Made by a program: the position numbers and the translations under genes. The notes under the pieces are model-generated. The model was not told the origin of the DNA and ran no database searches. It saw only the letters and a list, made by a program, of their open reading frames with translations. DNA of 64,000 bases from Tubulanus polymorphus (lineage: Eukaryota; Nemertea; Palaeonemertea; Tubulaniformes; Tubulanidae). Every line of letters begins with the position of its first letter. Positions within the stretch are counted from its first letter, which is position 1. Below, piece after piece: positions 1 through 10,702 of this stretch. Where the stretch lies: contig NC_134032.1 of the NCBI RefSeq assembly GCF_964204645.1, positions 8,488,275 to 8,552,274 on the forward strand, read 5' to 3'.

Positions 1-3000
1 TCTGTTCGCTCGACACGTCCGTTTTATAACGCTGCACGAACGTCAGAAAACTCTGATGCCATAAAACGGGCAGTTCTCGTTTATCGTGAAGAAATCTGCG
101 AAATAAAGAAGAAAAATAAAATTCAGCGACGAAACATTAGAATCAAAGACGCCTATTTAGAGGAGATTGCTTGAATCCCCCTATGACATCATCAAATAAC
201 TGCTTATAGACACTTTCATGAAGGATGACTGCATCCATATGATGAGAGCTGCCAACTGTTTTTCTTGACGAGAAATACTGATTTGATTTGTTCGATGCAT
301 ACGGAAATGATGTTGCCGAGGGTCTAACTGTTGATTACTGATTAATTGGACACATTTTCTTTCATGTTTCAATGAAATGTTACTGAAAAAATTCAATTTG
401 TTACTGATAGCACTTTTCAGAGGTAGGCAGCCTTGTATGATTGGTAACATCATCCAATTACCCTTACACAGAACAAATTACTTCCCTGGTAATCTCCCAA
501 TGACATCATCAAATTACCACCGGATACTTTAATCTCTGCCTGCCAATAAACCTTTTTGGCATTATCAAATTACATGTACTCCGGCAGACCCTTCGTTCCA
601 GAAAAGATGGCTACCTCGGTCAAAACAAATGAAGGTATTCTGGATAAGTGCTCTGCAACGTCATCAGACCATCAATGGTTTACAAAAAATGGCTTTTATC
701 TAGATGTTTAACGGAGATGAGGGGAGGAGAGGGTAGAGAGTAGGGGACGACGATGAGGGGGCGAACTTACTTGTAGAAGTGGTAAACGACGGCGTCGACC
801 ACACGGAACGGTAACGCGTATTTTTTATCGAGCAGTACTCTCAGGAATATACTGTTTGCGCCGTTGTAGTCCATCTCGGCTACTTTCAAGATGGCCGCCG
901 CTGAGTGCAACATCGGTATCGAACACTTGCCGAGCACGCTCGACAGAATAACCGCCTCTCGCAGCGTACACGTACCCGACTGAAATATACGAAATATTTG
1001 ACCGTTAAATCCGCTTATGACATATCGAGAATTGCTCCAAAAATATGGCTGGGAGTCCAGAAATGATCATACTACAGATACTTCAAGCAAAGATGGCGGG
1101 AACATGATAGAATTGATAAATAGATGGTGATTATCGAATTAACTCAACGTATATTTCCAGAAAGATGGCTCCCTCAATAAATTCCCTCTATGACATCATC
1201 TAACTAACACGATATATTCTAGGAAAGATGGCTGCATCCTTAAATCTCCCCCCCCCCCCCCCCCCGATGACATCATTGACACTTCATACACCTACCTCAC
1301 AGATCGGCAAGAGAATTCCTTTGAAAAATGCGGCAGGTTTGAAAAGCGCTTTCTTCAAGGCCTAAAAATAGCAATAACACATTGAGAAAATATTTTTGAT
1401 GTGCTTTATATTAGGTTCAGATTTGAGTGGAGTTTTATTCAGACTCCGTGGAGTCCGCCTAACAGTAGTAAATAGAAGCACCTATTGACTCTGCGAAGTC
1501 TTGGCCGCCGTACATACCATGTATAAATGAAAGTTGAGTCGCTTATATTCGACTATGTCGTCTCTGATTCGCGGTAGTAAAACCAGATTAAAAAACCGTT
1601 GCGCCATTTTGGCGTTGAGGTTTGATGTGAATATTCTGGTCGCCTGGTAGACCGCGGCGGCTGACCACGTGTCTGGTTCCGTAAGGTATAATATCTAAAA
1701 TAGAGAGGAATTTGTTTAGTAAGCGGCAGCCTGAAATCGGCACACCCTTCAGACATTCAGCACTGAAGTGCGAACAAACTGTTTTTGATAAGTAGTACAT
1801 TTTCTATCAATGGTGAATTCCTGAACACAAAAGTGACATGCGCGCGTTCAGTTTTTGAAAGTGTGCTGATAAAATGTCTAATGCCTGGTGTTTGTAGTTC
1901 ATTTCCGATTAGAAATTTCCTGGTATTTGTAGATCTGAACACCTGAGGTGAATGGTCAATTATTAGTTGAAATTGTCCCGACGAGAAATGCCTGCCTGGT
2001 GTTCGTAGTTCATTTTCAATTGAAGGAGACTCAGTTTAAGCGCTATTATACACATGTTAAGTCTGGATGATCACTATGAAAGAGTGCCGATTAAATGTCC
2101 GATGTTTGTAGTTCATTTTTAATTGAAAATGTCTGTATTGTCGGTATATTATTAATTTCGATTAAAAGATCATCGTGTTTACGTTGAAATGCTGGAAGTT
2201 AATTCAATCTTGAAAATTTAATTTGAGTCTTAACCCTTTCAGTGCGTCTACAGCGCAGTGCGGTGTACAAATCAGTGATGGATTTTGCTAGTACACTGCA
2301 CTGCGGTGTATCGATTTAATTAGTAATTACTAATTAGTTCTCTTGAAAGATGGCAGCACCTGTCAAACATAGTGAAATATTAATAACTAACGATACACCG
2401 CGCCAGGGTGTAGACGCTCTGAAGTGGTGTTATTCAACACACTAGGGTGGAATTTTTCAGAATTTTCAAATTATCTTCAGCACTATAGGGTATTAATTAG
2501 TCAGCACTGAAAGGGTTAATAACACTTCGTGAAACCAGCCATGCACCCGCCGTCAATGTAGTTCGTACCTGTTCCCAGTTGCGTAGGGCCGGTATTATTT
2601 TGAACGCTTTCGGTAGTTTTCCGCTGCGATATTTCTGTAATATCTGTTTGATGCTGCGGTAGATATTGACGACGCGGTCGTCCAACTGTTGCATTTGTAA
2701 ACTGTCCTGATCTAGAAATAAGAATTGAAATTCGATTAATCAAGGAGATATAGGAAATGAGATTCCTTAAATAGTAGAAAATGTGTTTTGTAAAAATACG
2801 ACTTTATCTAGGGTGGATCTAGGATTCTTCGAATGAAGTGGACCTGTGAATTGGGGCACTCAATTTGAAAAGGGCAGATTTGGTAGACTGCAAGCGAAAC
2901 ATCCGTCGTGGTTTTTGTTGGCCCTCCCACAGAAGATACAGGACAAAAAGGGACTTTTTCTGGTCCTTAACGGAGCATATATGAATTTATTTTTTGTCTT

Positions 3001-5086
3001 TTTAAGATTTTCTTTGCAAAAAATTTTTCTAAGATTTTTTTAAGAGCCCATTCCAATTTTGAAACGGTTGGACTAGTCGACCTGGTCTAAAATTTGCCCT
3101 TGCTACTCTTGGCAGTTGGTTTGCGTTCGACGCTTCGTACCTGTCATGACGGTTTGAATTTCCGTCTGTTTTTCAGTGATTTTTTCCATGATAATATCGG
3201 CGAGCGTTCGGCCCTGCGGAGCTTCTTTAGACATAAACATCTCCATCGCGCGTTCGTCGTCCTCGTCGATTTCCTACAAACATTTTTTTTGCAAGACATT
3301 TACAAATTTGATTTAGCGAAATCTTTCCTTTTTTGAACAAAATCTCACGCTAATGTTTGTTTTTGTTTAAGGCAAAATTTCAATTGTTGATTTTTCACAT
3401 ATAATTCTAAATACTATCAGGATCTGTCTTTATTCAATATGAAAGTGCCCCTTTCAAGGTCAAACATGCCATTTTTTCTTGAAATGGAACTGTCCCTCAA
3501 AAAGTTCCGAACATTCCTCAATAGTAGAATTAAACTAAATTTGGCTGTCTCAAAAAAATAAATTTTATGAATTAACTAAACATTATGAATAATTAAGGAC
3601 ACATAGGAACCCTGATAGAACTGAAAATAGTTGAAGTTATGAATTTTCGAACTCACGATCGCCTCATACTCATACTGCTCCTCATTTTCTGACAGATCAT
3701 CATCGTCGTCATCAGAATCTCTTCGCGTACTTCCGGTCGTGCCGCCTAGTGTCACCGTCTTCTGCTGCTTAGGTTTCTGTTTACTGCCGCTATGAAATCC
3801 ATAATGAAAACAGTTTACATTTCTAGAAATTGTGACCCCGAGCTGGAGGGCTGCACACAGTGTAATAAGCAATAGTTTTTATCCATTGATTTCAATTAGG
3901 ATCTGACTAATGATTAGAATTCGGTTCCAAGAGTTTCCTTTATAGAATTTCGAGGTTTAATTAGTGTGCTAATTTTGAACCTGTACATAAAGTTTACCAA
4001 TACGGCATATTTTAGTTAAAACTATATCGCCCATCTCTGGATCGAAAACGATTAGGCTTAGAAAATAGGGTCCTGTGAGATTTTAGTTTATATAGGTTTG
4101 GATTAGGGAAACAGCTGGGTTGGGAAAAGAATTAGATCGCGGGCTTTAATTCATTATAACTCTCAAGTTCAAGCTAGACCCGATGGTCTAGATTAATATC
4201 AGCATGGGTTCGAATCGTTCCTCCGAGGATGCTGACCTCTTGTCGATGCCATATTCCTCTTCTAGTTGTTGCTGTTGTTTTCGAGCTTGTTCCAGAATTC
4301 GCTTCGATAATTTATCGTCGACAAACTGAAATGAAACAACAATTCACCACTGAACAGAAAATTCACCTCTTGTTCAAACTGCAGCAATACAGAATGGTTT
4401 AGGGTCCATATTGTAAAGGGCAGCGAATTTTAGGGGTCTTAAGCCTGGGTGTAGTGTCAGTAACCTGTCTGTGGTTTAGAATCAAAATCGGGTATTTCTG
4501 CTGACTAGGTCTTAACTAGTTAGTAACCTATTCGTTGGTGGGAAGCTTTTTATGATCGGATGGGCTTATACCAACGTGAAAACATCCGATCTTGAATCTT
4601 AACCACAGACAGGTTACTGACTAGAGATTTAAACAAGGTCGAGTCCCAAATTTCGTGGTTATTATAGCGCTATTGCACTTTCGTACCCCCCTCCCAAAAA
4701 TTTTTATTTCTGCATATTATTTATCAGGGAGGTCTAGACAATCAAAATAAATTACTTTTCATGTCGAAATTCCAAATCTTTTTGGGACCGATTTTGAGGG
4801 CCAGATTTTTTAAAACCCTGGCCTGCCTCGAATGAACATTTTTGGGAGGGGGTACGAAAGTGCAATAGACCCGTTATTATTCTAATCTCGGTCATAATCA
4901 ATCCTTTTAATTAATTACCTGATCATCCGTATCAGTTTTTCTGACTCGATCCGTTTTCGCTCGACCCCCGGGAGTTCTCACTGATTTATCCTCCAACATC
5001 TGCTCTGATAGCGGCACACTACTATTATTCCCCGTAGTAGTTTCGACCCCTCCTCCTCCTCGGCGAGATTTCTTCGTTTTTCCCAT
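1..5086 (-). CDS. BYSL: Bystin, 40S ribosome biogenesis factor (partial, 3' end outside window)
   Basis: Bystin (yeast Enp1) binds pre-40S particles and is needed for 18S rRNA maturation in nucleolus and cytoplasm. Nine minus-strand exons, all with GT-AG borders and agreeing phases: 4919-5086, 4237-4325, 3657-3789, 3141-3273, 2569-2711, 1518-1694, 1296-1361, 771-979, and 1-95 running off the edge. They give 404 codons; human bystin is about 437 residues, so roughly 30-40 are missing. Conserved blocks include [91 protein letters not shown] and [10 protein letters not shown]. The N-terminus ([13 protein letters not shown]) is basic and variable, as in other bystins, and is followed by an acidic Asp/Glu run. 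The start is the ATG at 5086. Introns 7 and 8 carry TATGACATCATC repeats and intron 4 a piggyBac-like element just beside exon 5. Identity is seen directly; only the last exon boundary lies out of view. Confidence 0.97.
170..700 (+). repeat. TATGACATCATC dispersed repeat, forward copies (BYSL intron 8)
   Basis: Irregular copies of a 45-75 base unit: an 'AAGATGGCTGC' block, then 'TCCCCCTATGACATCATCAA', then 'TTATAGACACTTCCAG'. More copies lie at 1070-1290 in intron 7, where a poly-C run at 1250-1265 interrupts the unit. The unit recurs on both strands across the window. Confidence 0.8.
2230..2519 (+). mobile_element. piggyBac-like MITE, copy 1 (BYSL intron 4)
   Basis: A 282-bp element between two TTAA sites (2230-2233 and 2516-2519). 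Its ends are inverted, CCCTTTCAGTGC and GCACTGAAAGGG. TTAA target sites and CCC-starting ends are hallmarks of piggyBac-type transposons. There is no transposase, so it is non-autonomous. Inside are shorter palindromes of the ACACCGCACTGCGGTGTA type. Confidence 0.85.
2806..2950 (+). repeat. Dispersed repeat, copy 1 (pair with 26122-26262)
   Basis: About 140 bp resembling 26122-26262, sharing 'GCACTCAATTTGAAAAGGGC' and a GGTTxTxxTGGCCCTC block. No coding meaning seen; it sits in BYSL intron 4. Confidence 0.6.
4457..4620 (+). mobile_element. Short inverted-repeat element (TCAGTAACCTG family), copy 1
   Basis: 164 bp with inverted ends TCAGTAACCTGTCTGTGGTT and AACCACAGACAGGTTACTGA, within BYSL intron 1. 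Too short to encode a transposase. Related copies: 5574-5697 and 12383-12498. Confidence 0.75.
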
Positions 5087-5573
5087 CGTTTCAAGTCAGA
5101 AAATGTGTTTTTGACGGCGAAATTGCGTGAAAATTAAAAACACGACTTTCTGATAATCGACCGGTGCACCACCTATGATCGGGATTACTCGCTTGCCGCT
5201 TGACTAAGGAGCAACTAAAACGAGGACCCGGCTAATTTTAAAACGAACCCCACTGCAACCGGTGGCGGCTTGGTCGCGACCAAAGTTGCCGATCCCAGTT
5301 TCAGTTTTTGACGTAATTAGATTAATGCTGATGATCATGCTGAAGTTTGCATGAAAACTAGTATCATCTTGCCTTGAATTTTGTCCCAATGTAAGGAGAT
5401 TTGTCGTTCCCGGCTCTCCACACCAGAGTGTCCAACGCATCTCGGTGCCTCCTAGTGGTTTTAAACCACTTCAGAAGTATATTCAAAAAGTGGACTCCCA
5501 GATCTCCTACAAGATCTTCGCACCTTGGGCATTCGCAGGTACATCCTCCGAAGCAGAAGTGACTGGACCGTAG
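5087..5573. other. Upstream region of BYSL, no gene seen
   Basis: The 5' flank of BYSL. I see no clear TATA box and no supported coding sequence; the promoter must lie here. Confidence 0.4.
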
Positions 5574-5697
5574 TCAGTAACCTGTCTGTGGTTTAGTTTC
5601 ACGATCGGATATTTTCACAAACCACGTTGGTAAAAGCCCATACGATTATAAAAAGCTTACCACCAACGATTCGGGTAACTAACTAAACGGACCAATG
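5574..5697 (+). mobile_element. TCAGTAACCTG element, copy 2 (3' end lost)
   Basis: Shares the left end and the CCACGTTGGTAAAAGCCCAT-type interior with copy 1 but lacks a clean right inverted end. Confidence 0.6.
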
Positions 5698-5961
5698 TGT
5701 TCTTCCAAAGGGTTCGTATATGAGGGTATTAATAAAACTATAATCCTGTGTCTTTGATATGTGGTAGACATATCACTAACAGATTATCGTTTTTACAGCA
5801 ACTTTGATGCCACATGTGAGTTTGGTCAAAAACGGATTGATCGGGCATTGAGAAATTCGCCATGAACTACTGGAATCCGGTTAATTTGGGACATACAAAA
5901 TTCACCCGGTTTACGGGAAATCCGGCTAAAAGTCATTTTCTTGTATGAACAAAATGGACTG

Positions 5962-6188
5962 GTTAGGCTAAAAAAAATTTATACCTTGTTTCTCCGCTCT
6001 GCTGAGCTTAAATGTTGACCCGGCCGGCCGCCTATCTACCCTATACATTACTTTTTTTTAAATCGTGATCAATTTTACCATAACAGACCCGGCCGCTATA
6101 GAAATGAACTGTTTATAAATTTTATCATATTTTACAAAAATGACCCGGCCGCTGCGGAGAAACAAGGTATCATTTTTGTTTAGCCTTA
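5962..6188. mobile_element. Foldback element with GACCCGGCCG repeats
   Basis: Inverted ends of about 35 bp: TAGGCTAA... then ATACCTTGTTTCTCCGC on the left, and GCGGAGAAACAAGGTAT ... TTAGCCT on the right. The interior holds three GACCCGGCCG copies. Related fragments are at 13210-13330 and 48535-48640. Confidence 0.65.
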
Positions 6189-7023
6189 ATACTGGTCGAA
6201 TTAAACCAAAATCCGGATTATGCTGATACGGATTAAGCGGGTTTGACTGTATCTGCATTCAATTTGATTTCATCTCCGTTCATTGAAACTGTCCAGCCGT
6301 GAATTCCACCATCAGTATTAAAGTTATTTTTGAGTTGTTAGGGAGAATAAGAAATCTTTTACGTTAGGCCTATGCTAATAGCACAGTTGCGGATCTCCCC
6401 TTTTTCGAAAATCCCAATTTCACACTCTGATCCGGAGTGTGACCTTGGAATTTTCTCCCGGAGGCATTTCGTTTAGAAAATGGTAATTGTGCGCATATAT
6501 CATTCCCAAGGGCAGATCCAGGGGCAGAATTTGACAGCCGTCTTTAATTGAAAAGGGCAACACTTGACGATCCATGTCGTCAAACCAGCGTCGAAGAAGG
6601 GGGCCGTTGGTCCTCTTCCAATACAATTTGAAAAATTGAAGCGTTGAGATGCAGATCTGAGAGGTCCAGAGCTATTTATGCTAAAAAAAAATTAGAATTA
6701 TTTTCAGTTCTATTCTTCAACATAAAATACAACAAATTCCCACAACATATACAGTAATACTTATGAAAATTGTTGCCGTTTAGTAAAATATAAGTCGCAC
6801 AATCACGAAATCGAAAAACGTTTAATATATCATACAATCTATACTATAAGCGGCAAGGCGTCTTAACTTTGTAACGCGTAATCTCCGTTCGTGTGGCTCC
6901 GATTACCCGTTGAGTGGTATGGATTGAAAGAGGATGGTCTGATCTGTGTTTTAGAATCGATTTCGTGCCGATACGATAAAGTTTAGGTAGACTTTTGTAT
7001 CATTTAAGTTTGGACGCTCCGCG

Positions 7024-7031
7024 TGACGTCA
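7024..7031. promoter_or_regulatory. Perfect CRE palindrome TGACGTCA
   Basis: TGACGTCA is the full-site consensus for CREB/ATF proteins. It is followed by the CpG-rich stretch CTGCGCGCGCTG. No gene start nearby could be supported, so function is unproven. Confidence 0.3.
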
Positions 7032-7085
7032 CTGCGCGCGCTGATCAAAACAAACATTTGAGCGTCGGTTTTTGTAAAGTGTGCT

Positions 7086-7280
7086 TGACTACAGAGACGC
7101 GGGTGACCTCAATTCTGGGGATCTAATACATGTAGTGGAGATTACTGCGATGCGGTGAGCATCAGCTGTTGCTTGGCTTTTGACTACCGAGACGCCGGTG
7201 ACCTCCTCTCTCTGCCTGGAATCTAGTAGTGGAGACTGTATGTATTCGAGCTCACCACAGCGCCACTTCCCAAAGAAATG
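7086..7280. repeat. Direct duplication, 96-bp period
   Basis: TGACTACAGAGACGCGGGTG at 7086 recurs as a near copy at 7182, followed in both by GACCTC and, further on, TAGTGGAGA. A divergent two-copy tandem repeat. Confidence 0.6.
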
Positions 7281-7474
7281 CATGCCAATCCATTCTTCTA
7301 AGAATCACCGAGATTTAATAGCCTGATCTATTATTGTTTTCGGATTGAAAGGTATGAAAGAGTAATTCCAGATACGTCCCTGTTTTGCCATTACATTTCC
7401 TCTTCTTCGATATTTTTTCTAATTCCAGACTTATAGTGTATATTTCATATCGATAAATAAATATATATATATAT

Positions 7475-7972
7475 ATATGATATTATATTACATATTATTA
7501 TATATTTTATTATTTTTATCCGCACCTTAGTGATTTATTATAATCCGTCCGCCAGGACGGGTAGTTTGCTAGTCTATCCTATTATATTACATACTATTAT
7601 ATATTATATTATTTTTATCCGCACCTTAGTGATTTATTATAATCCGTCCGCCAGGACGGGTAGTTTGCTAGTCTATCCTATTGTATTACATATTATCATA
7701 TATTATATTATTTTTATCCGCACCTTAGTGATTTATTATAATCCGTCCGCCAGGACGGGTAGTTTGCTAGTCTATCCTATTGTATTACATATTATCATAT
7801 ATTATATTATTTTTATCCGCACCTTAGTGATTTATTATAATCCGTCCGCCAGGACGGGTAGTTTGCTAGTCTATACTATTTATATTATATATTTTATTAT
7901 TTTTATCCGCACCTTAGTGATTCATTATAATAATCTACCCGTCCGCCAGACGGGTGGTTTGCTAGTAAATAT
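7475..7972 (+). repeat. 99-bp minisatellite with internal hairpin
   Basis: Nearly five tandem copies. The word CGCACC starts at 7521, 7620, 7719, 7818 and 7908, so three periods are exactly 99 and the last is 90. Each unit has an AT-rich half and a GC-rich half with the hairpin CCGTCCGCCAGGACGG. Because 99 is a multiple of three, a 148-codon reading frame runs through it. It lacks any protein signature and is best seen as a by-product. An (AT)n run precedes it. Confidence 0.9.
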
Positions 7973-8399
7973 ATAAGCTTTAATGCGAATATAATATAGT
8001 ATTATAAAATATGTCAGAGTCGAAACAATTGGTGAAGCGCAAAGCCGAAAAATCCCATTTTCGCCAAGATTCAAGTAAACGAATTGATAATATATGGCTG
8101 CGTGAGTGTCCCTTCAACCCGACGATTTAATTTTAGACGTACAAGATACATATATATCCGTTGTTAGTTTCCTCTAACATGTGAATTACGATGTTGTAAT
8201 CCTTCGATGAAAAATAAATACTTCATTCGATCCCCTTTCATAATTCGTGAGAATTTTTATCTAGTCTTCTGATTTTGATAATGAAAAATGGTTATTCTTT
8301 ATCCGTAGATCGCGTCGTTTAGTTTCTAATGATCCGATTTTCCTTAAGATGGCGAATGGGTGTAAAGACACATTTTACCGCAATGATTTTGTGGATGCC

Positions 8400-8762
8400 C
8401 GACATTTCGCCGCATAAACATCCTCGCCGGCAGGGATTCGAACCTGATGGCATTGAGGCTCGCCGCGGTACGAAACCCTGCCACACTAGACCCAGCGCGC
8501 AGTTACACGCGCAACTTAGATAATGAGATTTGGGTCATTTATTAGCCAATAAGAGATCCCATTTTATTTTAGCTCTGGTTTTTCCAAATTATCCGTGAAA
8601 TTTGCCTCAGCGATTATGCAACGAGCCTGATTGTGGTGCGAATAGTTTTCGCGCGGCAAACCTGCGCGTGTTCCTGCGCACCCTGTCTAGTGTGGCAGGG
8701 GTTCGTCCCGTGTCGAGCCTAGCGATGCCAGCAGGTTCGAATCCCTGCCGAGGGAGAATGCT
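8400..8762. mobile_element. Foldback element with tRNA-like arms, copy 1
   Basis: Two arms of about 80 bp in inverted orientation (about 8419-8495 and 8670-8755). The right arm begins GGCAGGG and ends CCCTGCC, like a tRNA acceptor stem. Between these lies GGTTCGAATCC, a match to the pol III B box. The arm spans only about 56 nt, so a full tRNA cannot form. Relatives lie at about 16400-16710 and 54455-54605. Confidence 0.65.
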
Positions 8763-8852
8763 ATCAACTGAATTTATGACGGTATCAAATCGACCCAAGA
8801 GTTAACAGGGTCTTAAGACCCACGAATCGGTGTTTTCTCGTCTTTAAGTTCT

Positions 8853-9749
8853 TCAGGCGTTTCTGGCCAGTAAGACGTTTTCCAGTGTCGCAGGCAACAT
8901 CGGGAACCCATAACTATATACGACATGTTTACGGATGATATCCTGAATTTGTGCGCGCGACTTTTCCAGTAAAGTATCTATGTCTCGACCTGCGATGAAC
9001 GTCACTATCGCGTCGCCCATCTTACGAATGGCTGCGTCATGTGCGCTGATGCACGATCGGGCTGGTTGCAGAGCTAGGTGCATCATAAGTGCGCCCTCGT
9101 CGATAGAGCGCGAAACCGCCGTCATCTTAGCAGCTTTCGTGCGTAGGAGTTCATCTAGGTCAACTAGGTTTTGGGGCATGAATGGACCGTCGCCGGCAAG
9201 GGCTCGTAGTCCTCGTAGTACGTTCCAAAACGCCGTGTTGTTCGTTGCAGTCACGAACACTCGCCCACGCGCGTTAGCTAACTTGTAGAGCGAGACTTCC
9301 AAAACATCCCCCGGATCGTCGAAGTAATAGAGCACGTGCGAGAAAACGATCAAATCGTAGAAGTCGTTCGGTAAGAAAGAAGGCGCCGCCTCGCTAGAGA
9401 ACTCACGTTTATAGACCTCGGATTCGAAGTTGTACTTGCTGGCGAGTGTATTCATTCGAGTCTCCAGCTCCCGTGCCATAGCGTCGTTTGGTTCAATACA
9501 GTCCATGCGTTCGAAACTCACTTCATCGCCGAGTTCGGTCACCACGTCTTCCAACAAATATCCGTGAGCCGAACCGACTGATAGCAGCCTCAAACCTCTC
9601 CGCCTGTCGTTGTCTGTTGTCTCCAGTACGTCGCTAGCAGTCTGACGGACGGCACGAACGGCTTCACATAATCTCTTCTCCGCGAAAGTAGCTTCGCTGT
9701 GATGCAAACGGAGTGACCGGAAAGCGTCGCTGTATTTTAGACCATTCAT
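8853..9749 (-). CDS. Histamine N-methyltransferase-like SAM-dependent methyltransferase, single exon
   Basis: A 298-residue class I methyltransferase, close to the 292 residues of human histamine N-methyltransferase. From the ATG: an N-terminal KYSDAFRSLRLHHSE block like the HNMT start, a glycine-rich SAM motif LRLLSVGSAHGYLLEDV near residues 53-69, the acidic turn MDCIEPN near 82-88 that would hold the SAM ribose, and YDLIVFSHVLYYFDDP near 131-146, matching the HNMT 'LYYV.D' region. Known HNMT transfers a methyl group to the imidazole of histamine; substrate here is inferred only. The start is the ATG at 9749; the upstream TTG at 9758 is in frame but not a normal start. There is no intron, unlike the vertebrate gene, which may mean a retrocopy or an expanded intronless family. 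The C-terminal third is divergent. Confidence 0.85.
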   Translation of the reverse strand: MNGLKYSDAFRSLRLHHSEATFAEKRLCEAVRAVRQTASDVLETTDNDRRRGLRLLSVGSAHGYLLEDVVTELGDEVSFERMDCIEPNDAMARELETRMNTLASKYNFESEVYKREFSSEAAPSFLPNDFYDLIVFSHVLYYFDDPGDVLEVSLYKLANARGRVFVTATNNTAFWNVLRGLRALAGDGPFMPQNLVDLDELLRTKAAKMTAVSRSIDEGALMMHLALQPARSCISAHDAAIRKMGDAIVTFIAGRDIDTLLEKSRAQIQDIIRKHVVYSYGFPMLPATLENVLLARNA

Positions 9750-10493
9750 CTCGTGCAACGAGATAGAATTAACAGTTCTACAATAGTATATGAATTGCGG
9801 GCGCGGTGCGCTTTCTTAGACTGGTTTTGCTCTAACACGTATCCGGATTACGTATATAGCATCTCAGACCGACTCGGAGTTTCTCGGTTTGTAACGAAAC
9901 GAGTACCAATTTTCTGTCCTTAAGTACTGAAAAAAATTATATAACTTTTCAGCTTAAATTCAGACCTGGTCAACTGCGCCACAAACTACTTAATTTACGC
10001 GTTGTGTGGCCTATAGAGCGCCATATACGCCTGTGATCTCGACTTTTACGTAAGCTACATGTATTCGTGCACAAAACGTGGTAGGCGCACAATAGAAATT
10101 ACTTGATCAAGCATATGACAGACGATATACAGACATTAAGAGAGAAAAAAAAACAAATAAACAGCAATTCTTCAGCCGTAGTCATCTTATGATGATTTAA
10201 TAAATTTTTAATTACTACGTATGTGTAATTTCGGTATCGCCGACGAACGGCGGACCAAGATTTTGCAAAGGTCAAACGGCAAAAAACTTCGTGGCAATTA
10301 TTCGGAAAGCCGATCAATATCAATTCTAGTCGAACTTTACCTCGATATTCAGCCTGATTACTCCAAGTTTGAACTAATGATGGTGATCATGACGCGTTGC
10401 TGTCTGCAAGTTGTGCGGACGCCAACACAGCTGCACACACATTTCGCAATATGCGACACATGTTAGTGGCATATTCATAGAAAACTCTACCCC
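9750..10493. other. Divergent intergenic region between methyltransferase and sHSP genes
   Basis: About 740 bp separating two genes pointing away from each other. It must hold the methyltransferase promoter. I see no further coding sequence. Confidence 0.5.
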
Positions 10494-10507
10494 AGAAAAT
10501 TCTAGAT
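10494..10507 (+). promoter_or_regulatory. Heat shock element, distal
   Basis: AGAAAATTCTAGATT gives GAA, TTC and GA(T) at exact 5-bp spacing: two perfect HSF pentamers and one with a mismatch. It is about 85 bp upstream of the proximal element. Confidence 0.6.
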
Positions 10508-10578
10508 TAAACCCGATCCAATGAATTTACATAAATAACGAATAAATAATCGATAAAAATCTCTACAAATCGAATAAT

Positions 10579-10591
10579 TTCTCGAAGGTTC
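10579..10591 (+). promoter_or_regulatory. Heat shock element, proximal, perfect
   Basis: TTCTCGAAGGTTC is a perfect TTCnnGAAnnTTC trimer, the binding site of HSF. It lies five bases before the TATA box and about 110 bp before the sHSP start codon. Confidence 0.85.
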
Positions 10592-10595
10592 GCAG

Positions 10596-10602
10596 TATAT
10601 AG
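10596..10602 (+). promoter_or_regulatory. TATA box of the sHSP gene
   Basis: TATATAG directly after the proximal heat shock element. A transcription start near 10625-10630 would leave a 5' leader of about 75 nt. Confidence 0.75.
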
Positions 10603-10702
10603 ATATTTAAAATGCACCGGGTGTCCAGTCAGTGATTTGAAGACGATTGTTTGGAGCGACAGACGTTTTAAAGCGATTGTTGGATTTAGTGAATAGCAGA
10701 CG

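Noticed and set aside
7475-7972. CRISPR-like array
   Set aside because: Long identical units without unique spacers in an intron-bearing animal genome; a minisatellite.
7530-7976. 148-codon open frame
   Set aside because: It exists only because the minisatellite period is divisible by three; no protein features.
8011-8129. Short frame starting MSESKQLVKRKAEKS with a GTGAGT inside
   Set aside because: Under 40 codons, no homology recognised and no partner exon found; could be chance.
8670-8755. tRNA gene
   Set aside because: B box and acceptor-like stem are present but only 56 nt span them, and the copy sits in an inverted-repeat element.
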